Source: Ezakiella peruensis
Lineage (GTDB): Bacteria > Bacillota > Clostridia > Tissierellales > Peptoniphilaceae
Length of the DNA: 64,000 nt
Assembly (NCBI RefSeq): GCF_900215725.1
Contig: NZ_LT962469.1
Span: 171,675 to 235,674, forward strand
Direction: 5' to 3'
Shown here one piece after another: positions 51,301 to 59,828 of this stretch; positions within the stretch are counted from its first letter, which is position 1; every line of letters starts with the position of its first letter. Under the pieces are notes generated by a model, which saw nothing but the letters and a program-made list of their open reading frames with translations, searched no databases and was not told where the DNA came from. A program made the position numbers and the translations under genes.

Positions 51301-52641
51301 GTCTTAAAAGATGGTAAAAAGATTATCGTGGATTATTACAGGGATGAGGAAGGAAAAGTTTATCCTATTTATAAGACTGTAACAGTTACAAAGGACAATG
51401 ACTGGAAGGGTGTTATTACAAAACTTGATCCAAAATACCTAGCTAAGGGTGCCTATGGCATTGAGGAAGAAGACCTTGATGGTTTTGAAATGTCTTATGA
51501 AATCAAAAAAGTTCTTGTCAACGAAGATGAAATTAAAGCTTATGAAGAAAAGCTTAAAGAAGGTAATCCAATAAACATTGAATTTTACTTCAGAAGGTAT
51601 TGGACACATTATGCAGCAGATGATGTTAACCGAGAAAACTCTATTTCAAACAACCCATTTAAAGCTGAAAATGGGGATGTCACTTATAATTTGTATGTTG
51701 ATGGTAAAAAGGTAGAGTCAAAGACAGCAACATGGCAGCCTAAAGCAAACGGAAGTGGATTTTGGCTGGATGATGAAAATATTGTATTTGGTCAAGACTT
51801 GGATAAAAAAATCGTAATTGATGGGAAGTGGAAACCAGTTAAGGTAGTCCATTATAATTATAAAGGTGATGTATCCACTATAAAAAATCCTGAAATAAAC
51901 ATGTATTTAAAGAAGGATGAAAAGGGTGTTTACTCCCTATATCTCCCATATATTCTGGAAAATGGGAAATATGTAGATCTCTTCTATTTGGAAGAAACAA
52001 CAAAGAATAAAGATAATGTATATGAGACAATTTATGATTTAAATCCAGACGCTAAACCATTAGCAGAAATAAAACCAATTTACGAATACACATTTGTAGC
52101 AACAAACACAGAACTTCCACCAGAGCCTGTAAGACCACTTACTACAAACGTCAGAGTAAATAAAGTATGGGAAGCTCTTGGTGAAACAACTTCAATTCGC
52201 GTCGAACTCTATGTAAACGGAGAAGCCACAGGCAAATATCTAACATTAAGTGAAGCAAATGGATGGACTGCGACCTTCTATGACCTTGATGAATATGATC
52301 ACCTTGGTAGCAGATATGTTTACACTGTAAGAGAAGTTGGAGATGCAAATGGAATCTACAAACTAGGGGACAGAGAATTTGAAGTCTCCTACGCAGGTAA
52401 CATGGATAAGGGATTTACAATTACAAACAAGGAAATCCCACCAGAAGAACCTGAAGAACCAGAAGAACCAGAAACTCCAGAACCAAAAGAACCTGAGGAA
52501 CCAGAGGAACCTGAAGACGAGGGTGGCGGAAAGAATATTATTCCAAAGACTGGAGTAAAGACAGACGCTAAGTCAATCTACTTGAGCTTAATTTTACTAA
52601 TGGCTTTGGTAGTATTGAAGAGAAAAAAATATAGCAAATAA
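48400..52641 (+). CDS. LPXTG-type cell-wall adhesin with beta-helix and Cna-B domains
   Basis: A 1413-residue surface protein with a signal peptide (about 1-28), a Glu/Thr-rich acidic spacer (about 30-205), a beta-helix-like region with repeated GG.I.NN steps (about 330-560, e.g. NGGRITANK, NNGMIDHN), Cna-B-like domains from about 923 (AKIEKKWKM) and 1247 (NVRVNKVWEAL), a PEEPEEPE wall-spanning stretch, and the sorting signal IPKTG at 1381-1385 with a hydrophobic segment and KRKKYSK tail. It is covalently anchored by a sortase. The GTG at 48400 is chosen because AAGGAGG sits eight bases upstream; the GTG at 48391 overlaps that site. Expression may vary through the upstream G run. Confidence 0.88.
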   Translation: MKKRVIIIFLTLLFTILAFGKVDLYAETTDEGTQLEETTLSEPASETKEDTKEEPEEAPQDVKEENETADENTEETTNVETKEETENPGETEEKTSEGEEVTEETTEEEKPEDQQTVSDAEEPVDQEEGKEEEITKDEKAEEETEVQTEVQTGEETEAEKETEVESEEQTETEVEEKTESEGEEKSEEKAEGEELEEGTIIDPENLNPLGASPDAGYKYVDSFVGLEDAIKEAKENTETTIVIRGSFEIEHTITIGANKIIVLTSNNKKPMDKWDPIKQARDFADKGEERQREIIEEGRRRGDKAIDDANKNITLSQGEYYYAFEDGEIVLKRSESFTGSLFEVKGFLTLGDKENSINFDGNKEKVKAKGGNNGSFFDINGGTLVLNNGVIANGETSGDDYNSPIRVKEDGKFIMNGGRITANKTKANGTVPYNAGAVDVSRGGHFIMNNGMIDHNISASGAVFVGNDGLNNTKILTEDKDFAFFEFKGGSIVSNKSKGYNLAGGITIFPTGKLNITDGIVANNYTGDKAGGIMVSDQYVRIFSNTINNSYSKTVDKPYEEYTKYNKAEANFNGGLLYKNETGYAGGAVFVDSDAVHFNKTMILDNKAAKFGGGVYVGFPPRVQELENILITENETFRSGLINENDDAWGGPLVGGGIWNCPDGYIHLGDGHSVYVFNNKGAMGGADYVFAKKTYSFELNGTDIHNQFYTFISPVTKEKHLIKFLNDSRKGTLLPKNMSYTDQFVYLKAIYDEALQREAWSNAGTFILGNEASYGAGLGSDAAMKSSQDIGDVEFKFKKHWDEDIDEDDYRWKDIHADIYIVPKDVDEIYVRSQYGYDNRLFKYGEVILNHDNSWEATFGKYKDDKYKDLPAYTMDKGLPFTNEELAKRGLKYLVIERERDYVSEVEQVKGEANSYEFTISNRPYTEAKIEKKWKMLTEEEIRQALGEYGRYQNIKNRDIPDQVTFYVLKDGKKIIVDYYRDEEGKVYPIYKTVTVTKDNDWKGVITKLDPKYLAKGAYGIEEEDLDGFEMSYEIKKVLVNEDEIKAYEEKLKEGNPINIEFYFRRYWTHYAADDVNRENSISNNPFKAENGDVTYNLYVDGKKVESKTATWQPKANGSGFWLDDENIVFGQDLDKKIVIDGKWKPVKVVHYNYKGDVSTIKNPEINMYLKKDEKGVYSLYLPYILENGKYVDLFYLEETTKNKDNVYETIYDLNPDAKPLAEIKPIYEYTFVATNTELPPEPVRPLTTNVRVNKVWEALGETTSIRVELYVNGEATGKYLTLSEANGWTATFYDLDEYDHLGSRYVYTVREVGDANGIYKLGDREFEVSYAGNMDKGFTITNKEIPPEEPEEPEEPETPEPKEPEEPEEPEDEGGGKNIIPKTGVKTDAKSIYLSLILLMALVVLKRKKYSK

Positions 52642-52710
52642 AATTTGATTTGTTTAAGACAAAAAGTGTGCGAATGTTTTAAATAAAAAATTCATTTGCT
52701 AAAAAGAAAT

Positions 52711-52746
52711 GCCCCTAGTGGATGATTTTTCCGCTAGGGGCTTTTT
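52711..52746. terminator. Terminator between adhesin and hydrogenase genes
   Basis: Stem GCCCCTAG.GG/CC.CTAGGGGC with T5 on the right. On the other strand only a short A/T stretch follows, so it is strongest for the adhesin. Confidence 0.85.
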
Positions 52747-52773
52747 ATTGCTTATTATTTGATATAGGATTTT

Positions 52774-54504
52774 TTATAATTTTGGTTTGGCTTCGTAGCT
52801 GGTGTGGAGGAGTTCGTGGGCTAGTGGGCTGCCGACTTCCCCAAGATAGTCTTCGTAAAGTTTTTTAACTTGTGGATTTTCGTGAGATTTTCTCAAGTGC
52901 TTGCCCTCGTCAATTGAGTAGATGCCTTCAGCCCTTCTCTTTAGAACTGAGATGTCGCCGTGGTGGTAAGGCTGTCCGCCGCCGCCAATGCATCCGCCTG
53001 GGCAGGCCATGACTTCGATGGCGTCAAATTTTTCTTCGCCGCTTCTAACTTTGTTTAAAAGTTTTCTGGTATTGCCAAGTCCGTTTGCAACTGCAATTCT
53101 CACGTCGCGGTCGCCAATTTTAACTGTGGTTTCCTTGATGCCGTCAAAGCCTCTGAGGGCTGTAAACTCAAGTGCCTGTAGTTCTTGGCCAGTGATGGTT
53201 TCATAGGCAGTCCTAACTGTCGCTTCGATAACTCCGCCTGTGGCTCCAAAGATTGCACCTGCACCTGTGGATTCGCCGAGCGGATTGTCGAACTCTTGGT
53301 CTTCGAGTCCAACAAAGTCTATGCCAGCTTCTTTGATCATGGCTGCAAGTTCACGAGTTGTAATTACTATATCAACATCTGAGTGACCATTTTTTTCTAA
53401 TTCAGGACGGGCTGATTCAAATTTTTTGGCCACGCATGGCATAACTGAAACTACGCACATATTTTCTGGTTTTACATTAAGCTTCTCGCATAAATATGAT
53501 TTGGCAACGGCCCCGAACATTTCGTGTGGGCTCTTGCATGAGCTTGGAATATCAATCATGTCTGAGAATTGTTGTTCCATGAAATTAACCCAGCCTGGGC
53601 AGCAGGAGGTTAAGATTGGAAGTTTGTCAGCCTTCATTCTATTTACAAATTCGTTTGCCTCTTCGACAATGGTAAGGTCGGCTGCAAAGTTGGTATCAAA
53701 GACCATATCAAAGCCGAGTTTTTTAAGGGCTGCAACCATTTTTCCTGTAACGACAGTGCCCGGCTCCATACCAAACATTTCTCCAATGGCAACACGGGTT
53801 GCAGGAGCGGTTTGTACGACAACCAGTTTGTCGGAATTTAATTCGTCCCAAACCTTTGTTACATTTGAAACTTCAGTCAGAGCTCCTGTGGGGCAAACGC
53901 TTACGCATTGACCGCAGAAGGTACAAGTGGTTTCAAACATAGACCTGTTAAAGGTCGAGCCAACGTGGGTGTAAAAACCGCGGCCGACTTCTGCCAGGGC
54001 GCCGACTGTTTGCACTTCATTACACATGGTTTCACAACGCCTGCAAAGTATGCACTTGTTTGGATCGCGGACAATTGAGTAAGAGTCCTTATCAATTGGC
54101 AGCTGACGCATTTCACCAGTGTATGGGATTTCGCGGACGCCAAGATCATGGGCAAGGGATTGCAATTGACAATCCAAGTTTTTTGCACATGTTAAACATG
54201 AATTAGGATGGTCGGATAGTAGTAATTCTACAATGGCCCTCCTGGATTTAACAGCACGAGGTGAATCGGTTTTAATATCCATACCTTCTTTTACTGGAGT
54301 TGCACAAGCGGGAAACATTTTGCCAGATTTTAAATCTTCGACAACACAAACCCTGCAGGATGCAAGTTTATTTAAAAACTTTATATCGTGCAAGTCCAAG
54401 TGACAGAGAGTTGGAATTTTTACATTTATTTGATTTGCAGCTTGTAGGATTGTCGTTCCCTTTGGAACGGAAAGCTCAATATCATTTATTTTAAAATTTA
54501 TCAT
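52774..54504 (-). CDS. hydA: [FeFe]-hydrogenase catalytic subunit (group A, electron-bifurcating)
   Basis: A 576-residue subunit. The N-terminal [2Fe-2S] domain (Cys in PTLCHLD and ASCRVC) and further FeS-binding Cys/His clusters precede the H-cluster domain with its three signatures: TSCCPGW (about 300), MPCVAKK (about 355) and MACPGGCIGGGGQP (about 500). With the NuoF- and NuoE-like subunits upstream it forms a soluble complex that couples NADH and ferredoxin oxidation to H2 production, or the reverse. ATG follows TAGGAGG. It is the last gene of a three-gene leftward operon. Confidence 0.93.
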   Translation of the reverse strand: MINFKINDIELSVPKGTTILQAANQINVKIPTLCHLDLHDIKFLNKLASCRVCVVEDLKSGKMFPACATPVKEGMDIKTDSPRAVKSRRAIVELLLSDHPNSCLTCAKNLDCQLQSLAHDLGVREIPYTGEMRQLPIDKDSYSIVRDPNKCILCRRCETMCNEVQTVGALAEVGRGFYTHVGSTFNRSMFETTCTFCGQCVSVCPTGALTEVSNVTKVWDELNSDKLVVVQTAPATRVAIGEMFGMEPGTVVTGKMVAALKKLGFDMVFDTNFAADLTIVEEANEFVNRMKADKLPILTSCCPGWVNFMEQQFSDMIDIPSSCKSPHEMFGAVAKSYLCEKLNVKPENMCVVSVMPCVAKKFESARPELEKNGHSDVDIVITTRELAAMIKEAGIDFVGLEDQEFDNPLGESTGAGAIFGATGGVIEATVRTAYETITGQELQALEFTALRGFDGIKETTVKIGDRDVRIAVANGLGNTRKLLNKVRSGEEKFDAIEVMACPGGCIGGGGQPYHHGDISVLKRRAEGIYSIDEGKHLRKSHENPQVKKLYEDYLGEVGSPLAHELLHTSYEAKPKL

Positions 54505-54515
54505 TAACTGACCTC

Positions 54516-56093
54516 CTATTCGAATACAATTGCATCAACTGGACAAGAAGCCATACATTCGCCACATTTAATGCACTTTTCTTGGTCTATTACGTGCTTC
54601 TTCCTTGCTTCGCCTGCAATACATGAAACAGGGCAGGATCTAGCGCACTTGCGGCATCCAATACACTTGTCGGTAATCATGTAGTGCATGAGGCCCTTAC
54701 ATCTGTGGGCTGGACAAGTTTTATCTTCGCCAATGTGAGCATAGTATTCGTCTTTAAAGTATTTAATGGTGGATAGAATCGGGTTTGGACTCGATTGGCC
54801 CAGACCGCATAGACTTGTGTCGACAACTATATGTGAAAGCTCTTCGAGTTTTTTAATGGTCTCTTCGTCGCCCCTGCCTTCAGTTAAATCTGTGAGGAGT
54901 TCAAAGAGTCTCTTGTTGCCAATCCTGCATGGTGTACACTTGCCGCATGATTCGTCTACGGAGAATTCCAAGAAGAACCTGGCAACGTCGACCATACAAT
55001 CGTCTTCGTCCATTACAACCATACCGCCAGATCCCATGATAGATCCGATTTTCTTTAGCGATTCAAAATCGCAGCCGGTATCAAATAAATCTGTTGGTAT
55101 ACATCCGCCAGATGGTCCACCAGTTTGAACGGCCTTGGCCTTTTTGCCATTTTGAATGCCTTGGCCAATGTCGTAAACAATTTCATTTATGGTCGTACCC
55201 ATAGGAACTTCAACCAAGCCTGAGTGAGCGATCTTACCTACAAGGGCAAAGACCTTTGTGCCTGGAGAATCCTTGGTACCAATTGATGTAAACCAATCTG
55301 CACCCTTGTTAATAATTTGGGCAATATTGGCAAAGGTTTCTACGTTATTTATAACGGTTGGCTTGCCCCAAAGTCCGCGTTCAGTTGTGCGGAATTCTTT
55401 GTTCCTAGGCATGCCGCGTTTGCCTTCGATGGATTCCATCAGAGCAGTACCTTCGCCACAAACAAAGGCTCCAGCACCCAGTCTTAATTCAACAGTAAAT
55501 GAAAAATCGCTTCCCATAATATTTTTACCAAGGAGATTCATCTCTTCGGCTTCTTTGATTGCGTACTTCAAAGCTTCAACTGCCTTTGGATATTCGGCAC
55601 GTACATAAATAAATCCGTGGTCAGCCCCAACGGCGAGCCCTGCTATGGCCATGCCTTCAAGGACGCTGTGCGGATCGTATTCCAGTACAGACCTGTCCAT
55701 AAAGGCACCTGGGTCGCCTTCGTCAGCGTTGCAGATTATATATTTTTGTCCTTCCGGTTGGACAAAAGCAGCTTCCCATTTTCTTCCTGTAGGGAAACCT
55801 GCACCACCGCGTCCGCGCAAGTTGGATTTTTTTATTTCGTCAATAATTTCTTCTTTAGTTAACTCGTTTAGGCATTTTTCTAGGGCGAAATATCCATCGC
55901 GAGCTATGTACTCTTCAGTTGATCTAGGGTCGATTACTTGACAGTTTCTAAGTACGATTCTTTTTTGGTTTTCATAAAAGTCGCCTTTAAGTTTAATGTC
56001 TTCTCCATCGACGATGTACTTTTCTGGATCGAGTCTATCGATTAGCTTTGGAAGAGTTTCATTTTTAATATTTAATAATTTTTCCTTATTCAT
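54516..56093 (-). CDS. hydB: NuoF-like flavoprotein subunit of bifurcating hydrogenase
   Basis: A 525-residue subunit. The FMN/NADH core has [16 protein letters not shown] (FMN) and [18 protein letters not shown] (NAD). A [4Fe-4S] site is in [15 protein letters not shown], and two C-terminal ferredoxin clusters follow ([15 protein letters not shown] and [14 protein letters not shown]). It carries NADH electrons and the bifurcating flavin. ATG at 56093 follows GGAGGAAGG; the frame extends upstream to 56114 without a ribosome site. It overlaps the NuoE-like gene by 8 bp. Confidence 0.93.
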   Translation of the reverse strand: MNKEKLLNIKNETLPKLIDRLDPEKYIVDGEDIKLKGDFYENQKRIVLRNCQVIDPRSTEEYIARDGYFALEKCLNELTKEEIIDEIKKSNLRGRGGAGFPTGRKWEAAFVQPEGQKYIICNADEGDPGAFMDRSVLEYDPHSVLEGMAIAGLAVGADHGFIYVRAEYPKAVEALKYAIKEAEEMNLLGKNIMGSDFSFTVELRLGAGAFVCGEGTALMESIEGKRGMPRNKEFRTTERGLWGKPTVINNVETFANIAQIINKGADWFTSIGTKDSPGTKVFALVGKIAHSGLVEVPMGTTINEIVYDIGQGIQNGKKAKAVQTGGPSGGCIPTDLFDTGCDFESLKKIGSIMGSGGMVVMDEDDCMVDVARFFLEFSVDESCGKCTPCRIGNKRLFELLTDLTEGRGDEETIKKLEELSHIVVDTSLCGLGQSSPNPILSTIKYFKDEYYAHIGEDKTCPAHRCKGLMHYMITDKCIGCRKCARSCPVSCIAGEARKKHVIDQEKCIKCGECMASCPVDAIVFE

Positions 56094-56580
56094 TTGCACC
56101 TTCCTCCGCATCAAATAGTATTTGGTGAACCTTGTTGGTGTCTACAAATGGAATGTTTGTGCCGTCTACTGTAACGACAGGAGCGTCACCGCATTCGCCA
56201 ACACATCTGGTTTCTATAATCGAGAAAAGCCCATCAGCAGTTGTAGATCCAGCTTTTACATTGAGGGTCTTGCAAAATTCATCTAGGAGCTTGTCAGCAC
56301 CCTTTACATAACAGGCTGTGCCCATGCAAACGCAAATTTCATGTTTGCCCTTAGGTTCAAAGGTAAATTGTGAGTAAAAACTTGCCACCCCGTAAATTTC
56401 GCTGGAAGGTTTTTCAAGTTCAAGGGCCATATAGTCAACGATTTCTTCTGGTATGTAGCCGAAAATTCTTTGTGCCTCTTGGAGGACTGGCATTATAGCA
56501 CCAGGAGTATCCTTGTGGTCTTGGACAAACTTATCGAATTCAACAAACTTGTCCTTATCTTTTTTCATACAAAAACTCAT
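56086..56580 (-). CDS. hydC: NuoE-like [2Fe-2S] subunit of bifurcating hydrogenase
   Basis: A 164-residue thioredoxin-like ferredoxin subunit. Its four cysteines lie in [10 protein letters not shown] (two, plus one non-ligand) and [11 protein letters not shown]. It is the first gene of the hydrogenase operon, behind a consensus promoter on the minus strand. ATG follows AAAGGAG. Confidence 0.92.
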   Translation of the reverse strand: MSFCMKKDKDKFVEFDKFVQDHKDTPGAIMPVLQEAQRIFGYIPEEIVDYMALELEKPSSEIYGVASFYSQFTFEPKGKHEICVCMGTACYVKGADKLLDEFCKTLNVKAGSTTADGLFSIIETRCVGECGDAPVVTVDGTNIPFVDTNKVHQILFDAEEGANE

Positions 56581-56613
56581 TTAAATCTCCTTTCAAAATG
56601 TAATCCTAATCAC

Positions 56614-56642
56614 ATTATATAATTAGTCACACACTTTGTCAA
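56614..56642 (-). promoter_or_regulatory. Hydrogenase operon promoter
   Basis: On the minus strand: -35 TTGACA (56642-56637), 17-bp spacer, -10 TATAAT (56619-56614), 33 bp before the first start. I looked for a Rex redox operator around it and found no convincing palindrome. Confidence 0.8.
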
Positions 56643-56770
56643 GGTAAAACACACAATCATTAAAAACTTTTACCTTCATATAAATATATTAAGAAAAGAT
56701 TTGATTTTGATTTTTTTCATGCCATGGTCTATAATTATCCTATAAAATAAATTCTTTAGGAGGATTTACA

Positions 56771-57763
56771 ATGAGAAAAAGATTTTTTATTTGCTTGCTT
56801 GTTATAGCAACTTTATTTACCTGCCTGGCCTGTAGACTTAAGGTGGACGATAATGTCAATACTGATGAAAGTGTAAAGACTGAGAACCAAGAAAAACAAG
56901 AGGCCCAAGAGCAAAGGGATGCAGATCCTCTGAAGCTCTTTGCCATGAAGGGGCCAACGGCCATGAGCTTGGCAGGTTTTTATGAGAACACAGACTACCA
57001 GTTAAATATCACAAGTTCTATTGAGGACCAATTGGCAGCTCTCAAAAAAGGCGAGGGAGATATTTATTTAATCCCTTCAAATTTATTTGCCAAGTTAAAA
57101 AATACCGGCATGGATTTAAAAGTCCTGTCTTCTAATACTGGAAATGTCCTGAGTCTAATTGGCTTTTCGAAGCTGGATGACCTGGCAGATTTAAAGGGAA
57201 AAACTCTTGCCCTTAGTGGCAGGGGGGCAGTGCCTGAAATTATTTTTAATCAGCTTTTAAAATCTTCCGGCCTAAGCCCTGAAGATTTAAATGTAATTTA
57301 TCTGGACAGTCCAACCGAGGCTGGACCTATTATCAAGCAAAACAAGGACGCATTCTTGCTCTTGCCCCAGCCCTTTGCCTCTGCTCTTATGCAAAAAGTC
57401 CAAGGCCTAATGATAGCAAAAGACATAGAAAGTTTTTGGGCGGAAAAGAATTTGCCTGAAATTGTAACATCTGTTATTGTTTGCACAGAGGATAAATATG
57501 CAGAAAAAACTGACAAAATAGAAAAATTTATTGAAAGCTACCAAGATACAATAGAAAACATTAAGGCAGATCCAGATTTCTACGCAGAAATTATTGGCAA
57601 GATGGATATAGTTCCTGAAAAAATTGCCGCTGATGCCTTGACCAGGATAAAATTTTCTTCTCATAGAGACAAAGAATTAAAAGATCTTTTGGATAATTTT
57701 TTCCAAATGATCTTAGAAGAAAATCCAGATTTAATCGGTGGAAAAATTCCGACCTATGACTAA
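56771..57763 (+). CDS. ABC importer substrate-binding lipoprotein (SsuA/ThiY-like)
   Basis: The 330-residue protein has a lipoprotein signal (lipobox LACR near residue 18-21), a Glu/Gln spacer and a two-lobe periplasmic-binding fold of the NMT1/SsuA type (AMKGPTAMSLAGFYEN, DLKGKTLALSGRGAVPE). It delivers a small organic solute to the permease and ATPase encoded next. The ligand (sulfonate, thiamine precursor or other) cannot be told. ATG follows TTAGGAGG. Its stop overlaps the permease start (ATGACTAA). Confidence 0.85.
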   Translation: MRKRFFICLLVIATLFTCLACRLKVDDNVNTDESVKTENQEKQEAQEQRDADPLKLFAMKGPTAMSLAGFYENTDYQLNITSSIEDQLAALKKGEGDIYLIPSNLFAKLKNTGMDLKVLSSNTGNVLSLIGFSKLDDLADLKGKTLALSGRGAVPEIIFNQLLKSSGLSPEDLNVIYLDSPTEAGPIIKQNKDAFLLLPQPFASALMQKVQGLMIAKDIESFWAEKNLPEIVTSVIVCTEDKYAEKTDKIEKFIESYQDTIENIKADPDFYAEIIGKMDIVPEKIAADALTRIKFSSHRDKELKDLLDNFFQMILEENPDLIGGKIPTYD

Positions 57764-58493
57764 GAACAAAAAAAGACTAATAGGCGGTGGATTTTTAATA
57801 ATTTTCTGGATTGTTTTGGCAGCGATAATTGACGATCAGGTTTTTTTCCCGTCTTTTGCTAGCCTAATCAAAAGAGTGATTGAGTTTTTTGCTGATGGGA
57901 GGATATTATTAGCCATAGGGATAACTTGCGGCAGAGTCCTATTAGCCATGGGTCTTTCGGTCGCTTTCGCAAGCGTCATTGGCTATCTGGCCTACAAATT
58001 TGACTTGGAGGATTATTTTGCCCCGCTAATCAGCCTTGTCCGGGCCATACCGGTTGTCAGCATGATTTTGATCGCCCTATTTTTTACAAATAAAAATACC
58101 CTGTCGGTCCTGGTAATATTTTTTGTAAGCTTTCCGATAGTCTATGAAAATGTTTTAAATGGGCTAAAGTCAATTCCAAAAGAAAAATTGGAGCTGGCGG
58201 AAATCTTTGATTTAAAAGCGGGAAAAATTTTTAAATACATCGAGCTGCCCGCAATTATAAATTCGATTTTATTTGCCCTTACAATTGCCTTTGGCCTGGC
58301 CTTTAAGGCTGGGGCGACAGCAGAGGTAATTGCTGGAGCGGCAGGGGGCTTGGGCGACCTGCTTTATATGGCCAAGCTTTCTTTTGAGATGGCAGATCTC
58401 TTGGCTGTAACTTTTATTATAATTATCTTGTCTTTTATTTTTGAAAGCCTGACTAAATATTTATACAAAATCTACGGTGAAAAATATGCTTAA
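57756..58493 (+). CDS. ABC importer permease (SsuC/ThiX-like)
   Basis: A 245-residue inner-membrane protein with about six membrane segments and the cytoplasmic EAA-type loop (PKEKLELAEIFDLKAGKIFKY, then IELPAIINS) that touches the ATPase. The start ATG at 57756 overlaps the upstream stop and has no strong site of its own, so it is probably coupled. It overlaps the ATPase gene by 8 bp. Confidence 0.88.
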   Translation: MTKNKKRLIGGGFLIIFWIVLAAIIDDQVFFPSFASLIKRVIEFFADGRILLAIGITCGRVLLAMGLSVAFASVIGYLAYKFDLEDYFAPLISLVRAIPVVSMILIALFFTNKNTLSVLVIFFVSFPIVYENVLNGLKSIPKEKLELAEIFDLKAGKIFKYIELPAIINSILFALTIAFGLAFKAGATAEVIAGAAGGLGDLLYMAKLSFEMADLLAVTFIIIILSFIFESLTKYLYKIYGEKYA

Positions 58494-59034
58494 ATTAAAC
58501 TTAAAAGAAAAATCCTTTGATGGCAAGTCAATATTAAAGGGCTTACAAATCGAAATAAAAAATGGTGAAATTTTTCATATAATAGGCGAGTCGGGCATTG
58601 GCAAGACCACTATTATGAGGATCCTTATGGGGGTTGACCAGGACTTTGAGGGTGAAACTCAAAATAATTTTTCCTCTATGGCGGCCACTTATCCCGAGAG
58701 AGTTTTTATGGGTGGGATTTCGATTTTAAATGAAATTAAAATTTTCACAGGAAAAACTAAAGAAGAGATAAAAAGTGCCTTGGAATTTTTAAATATGGTT
58801 GACGGCAAGGACAAAAAAGCCAGCGAATTATCGACGGGCATGAGGTCCAGGGCTTCTATTATCCGCGCCATGTTAAAGGATGCGGACATAGTTTTTTTGG
58901 ACGAGCCGCTTTTGGGCCTTGACCCAAAGACCAAGGACTTGGCTATTCGTTTTATCAAAGACCACAGCCAGGGCAAGGCCATTGTCTATACTGGCGATCA
59001 TATTTTTTCGGAAGAAAGAGAGCTTTATTTGTAG
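58486..59034 (+). CDS. ABC importer ATPase, unusually short
   Basis: A 182-residue nucleotide-binding subunit. Walker A GESGIGKTT (about 31-39), signature LSTGMRSRA in place of LSGGQ, Walker B ADIVFLDEPLLGLD, and H-loop in YTGDHIFSEE. Typical importer ATPases have 230-260 residues; here the helical part is short and there is no C-terminal extension. All catalytic motifs are present. ATG follows GGTGAAAAAT inside the permease gene. Confidence 0.85.
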   Translation: MLKLNLKEKSFDGKSILKGLQIEIKNGEIFHIIGESGIGKTTIMRILMGVDQDFEGETQNNFSSMAATYPERVFMGGISILNEIKIFTGKTKEEIKSALEFLNMVDGKDKKASELSTGMRSRASIIRAMLKDADIVFLDEPLLGLDPKTKDLAIRFIKDHSQGKAIVYTGDHIFSEERELYL

Positions 59035-59142
59035 TTTTGTAAATTATTCTTAAAAGGTGTTTATAATTTTATCCAAAGGGGTAGATATTAAGCGTAAGGA
59101 AAACAGACATTATTAGATAATAAAGATCTCAAGGAGGAAATT

Positions 59143-59733
59143 ATGATCGAATTAATCAAATTACCATATTCATACGAAGCACTAGAACCAGTTATCGGAA
59201 GAGAAACTGTTGAAACTCACCACGACAAACACCACCAATCATATGTTGATAAGCTAAACAAACTTATCGAAGGTACAGACCTTGCTGATATGTGTGTTGA
59301 AGAAATTCTAAAGAATTTAGACAAAGCTCCAGCAGACAAAAAACAAGCTATCATCAACAACGGTGGTGGCGTTTACAACCACAACCTATACTGGGAACAA
59401 TTAATTCCTGGCGGAGCAAATGAACCAACAGGAGCTCTAAAAGAAGCTATCGACAAGGCATTCGGTTCATTCGAAAAATTCAAAGAAGAATTTGAAAACG
59501 CTGGCAAATCACAATTTGGTAGTGGCTGGGCATGGCTGGTAAAAGATGGCGATGCAGTTAAAATCGTAAAGACTGCTAACCAAGATTCACCAATTTCTCA
59601 AGGCTTAACACCACTTCTAGCAAACGACGTTTGGGAACACGCATACTATCTTGACTATAAGAACAAACGTGCAGCTTACCTAAGCGAATTCTGGAAGATT
59701 GTAAACTGGGATAAGGTTGCTGAAAGATTCTAA
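59143..59733 (+). CDS. sodA: Superoxide dismutase (Fe/Mn type)
   Basis: A 196-residue enzyme that removes superoxide during air exposure. Metal ligands: His26 (in HHDKHHQSYV), a His in YNHNLYWEQL, and Asp and His in NDVWEHAYYLDY. The fold is complete. Sequence alone does not settle Fe or Mn use. ATG follows AAGGAGG with its own AT-rich upstream region. The codon use is biased to common codons, suggesting strong expression. A strong terminator follows. Confidence 0.93.
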   Translation: MIELIKLPYSYEALEPVIGRETVETHHDKHHQSYVDKLNKLIEGTDLADMCVEEILKNLDKAPADKKQAIINNGGGVYNHNLYWEQLIPGGANEPTGALKEAIDKAFGSFEKFKEEFENAGKSQFGSGWAWLVKDGDAVKIVKTANQDSPISQGLTPLLANDVWEHAYYLDYKNKRAAYLSEFWKIVNWDKVAERF

Positions 59734-59753
59734 GATAAATTAAATAATTATTT

Positions 59754-59786
59754 AAGGTCGCAAATGAGCTTGCGACCTTTTTTTTA
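59754..59786 (+). terminator. Intrinsic terminator behind sodA
   Basis: A perfect ten-pair stem AAGGTCGCAA/TTGCGACCTT, six-base loop, eight T. Confidence 0.92.
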
Positions 59787-59828
59787 TTTATAAAACGTGT
59801 TATAATGTTCATATATATAGGAGGAGAT

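Noticed and set aside
53426-53911. Plus-strand frame of 161 residues inside the hydrogenase gene, and similar ones at 54766-55128 and 55258-55608
   Set aside because: They are mirror frames of conserved FeS protein genes; their translations are serine/proline-rich and match nothing.
56581-56770. Rex redox operator before the hydrogenase operon
   Set aside because: TGTG and CACA words occur but do not form the expected spaced palindrome.
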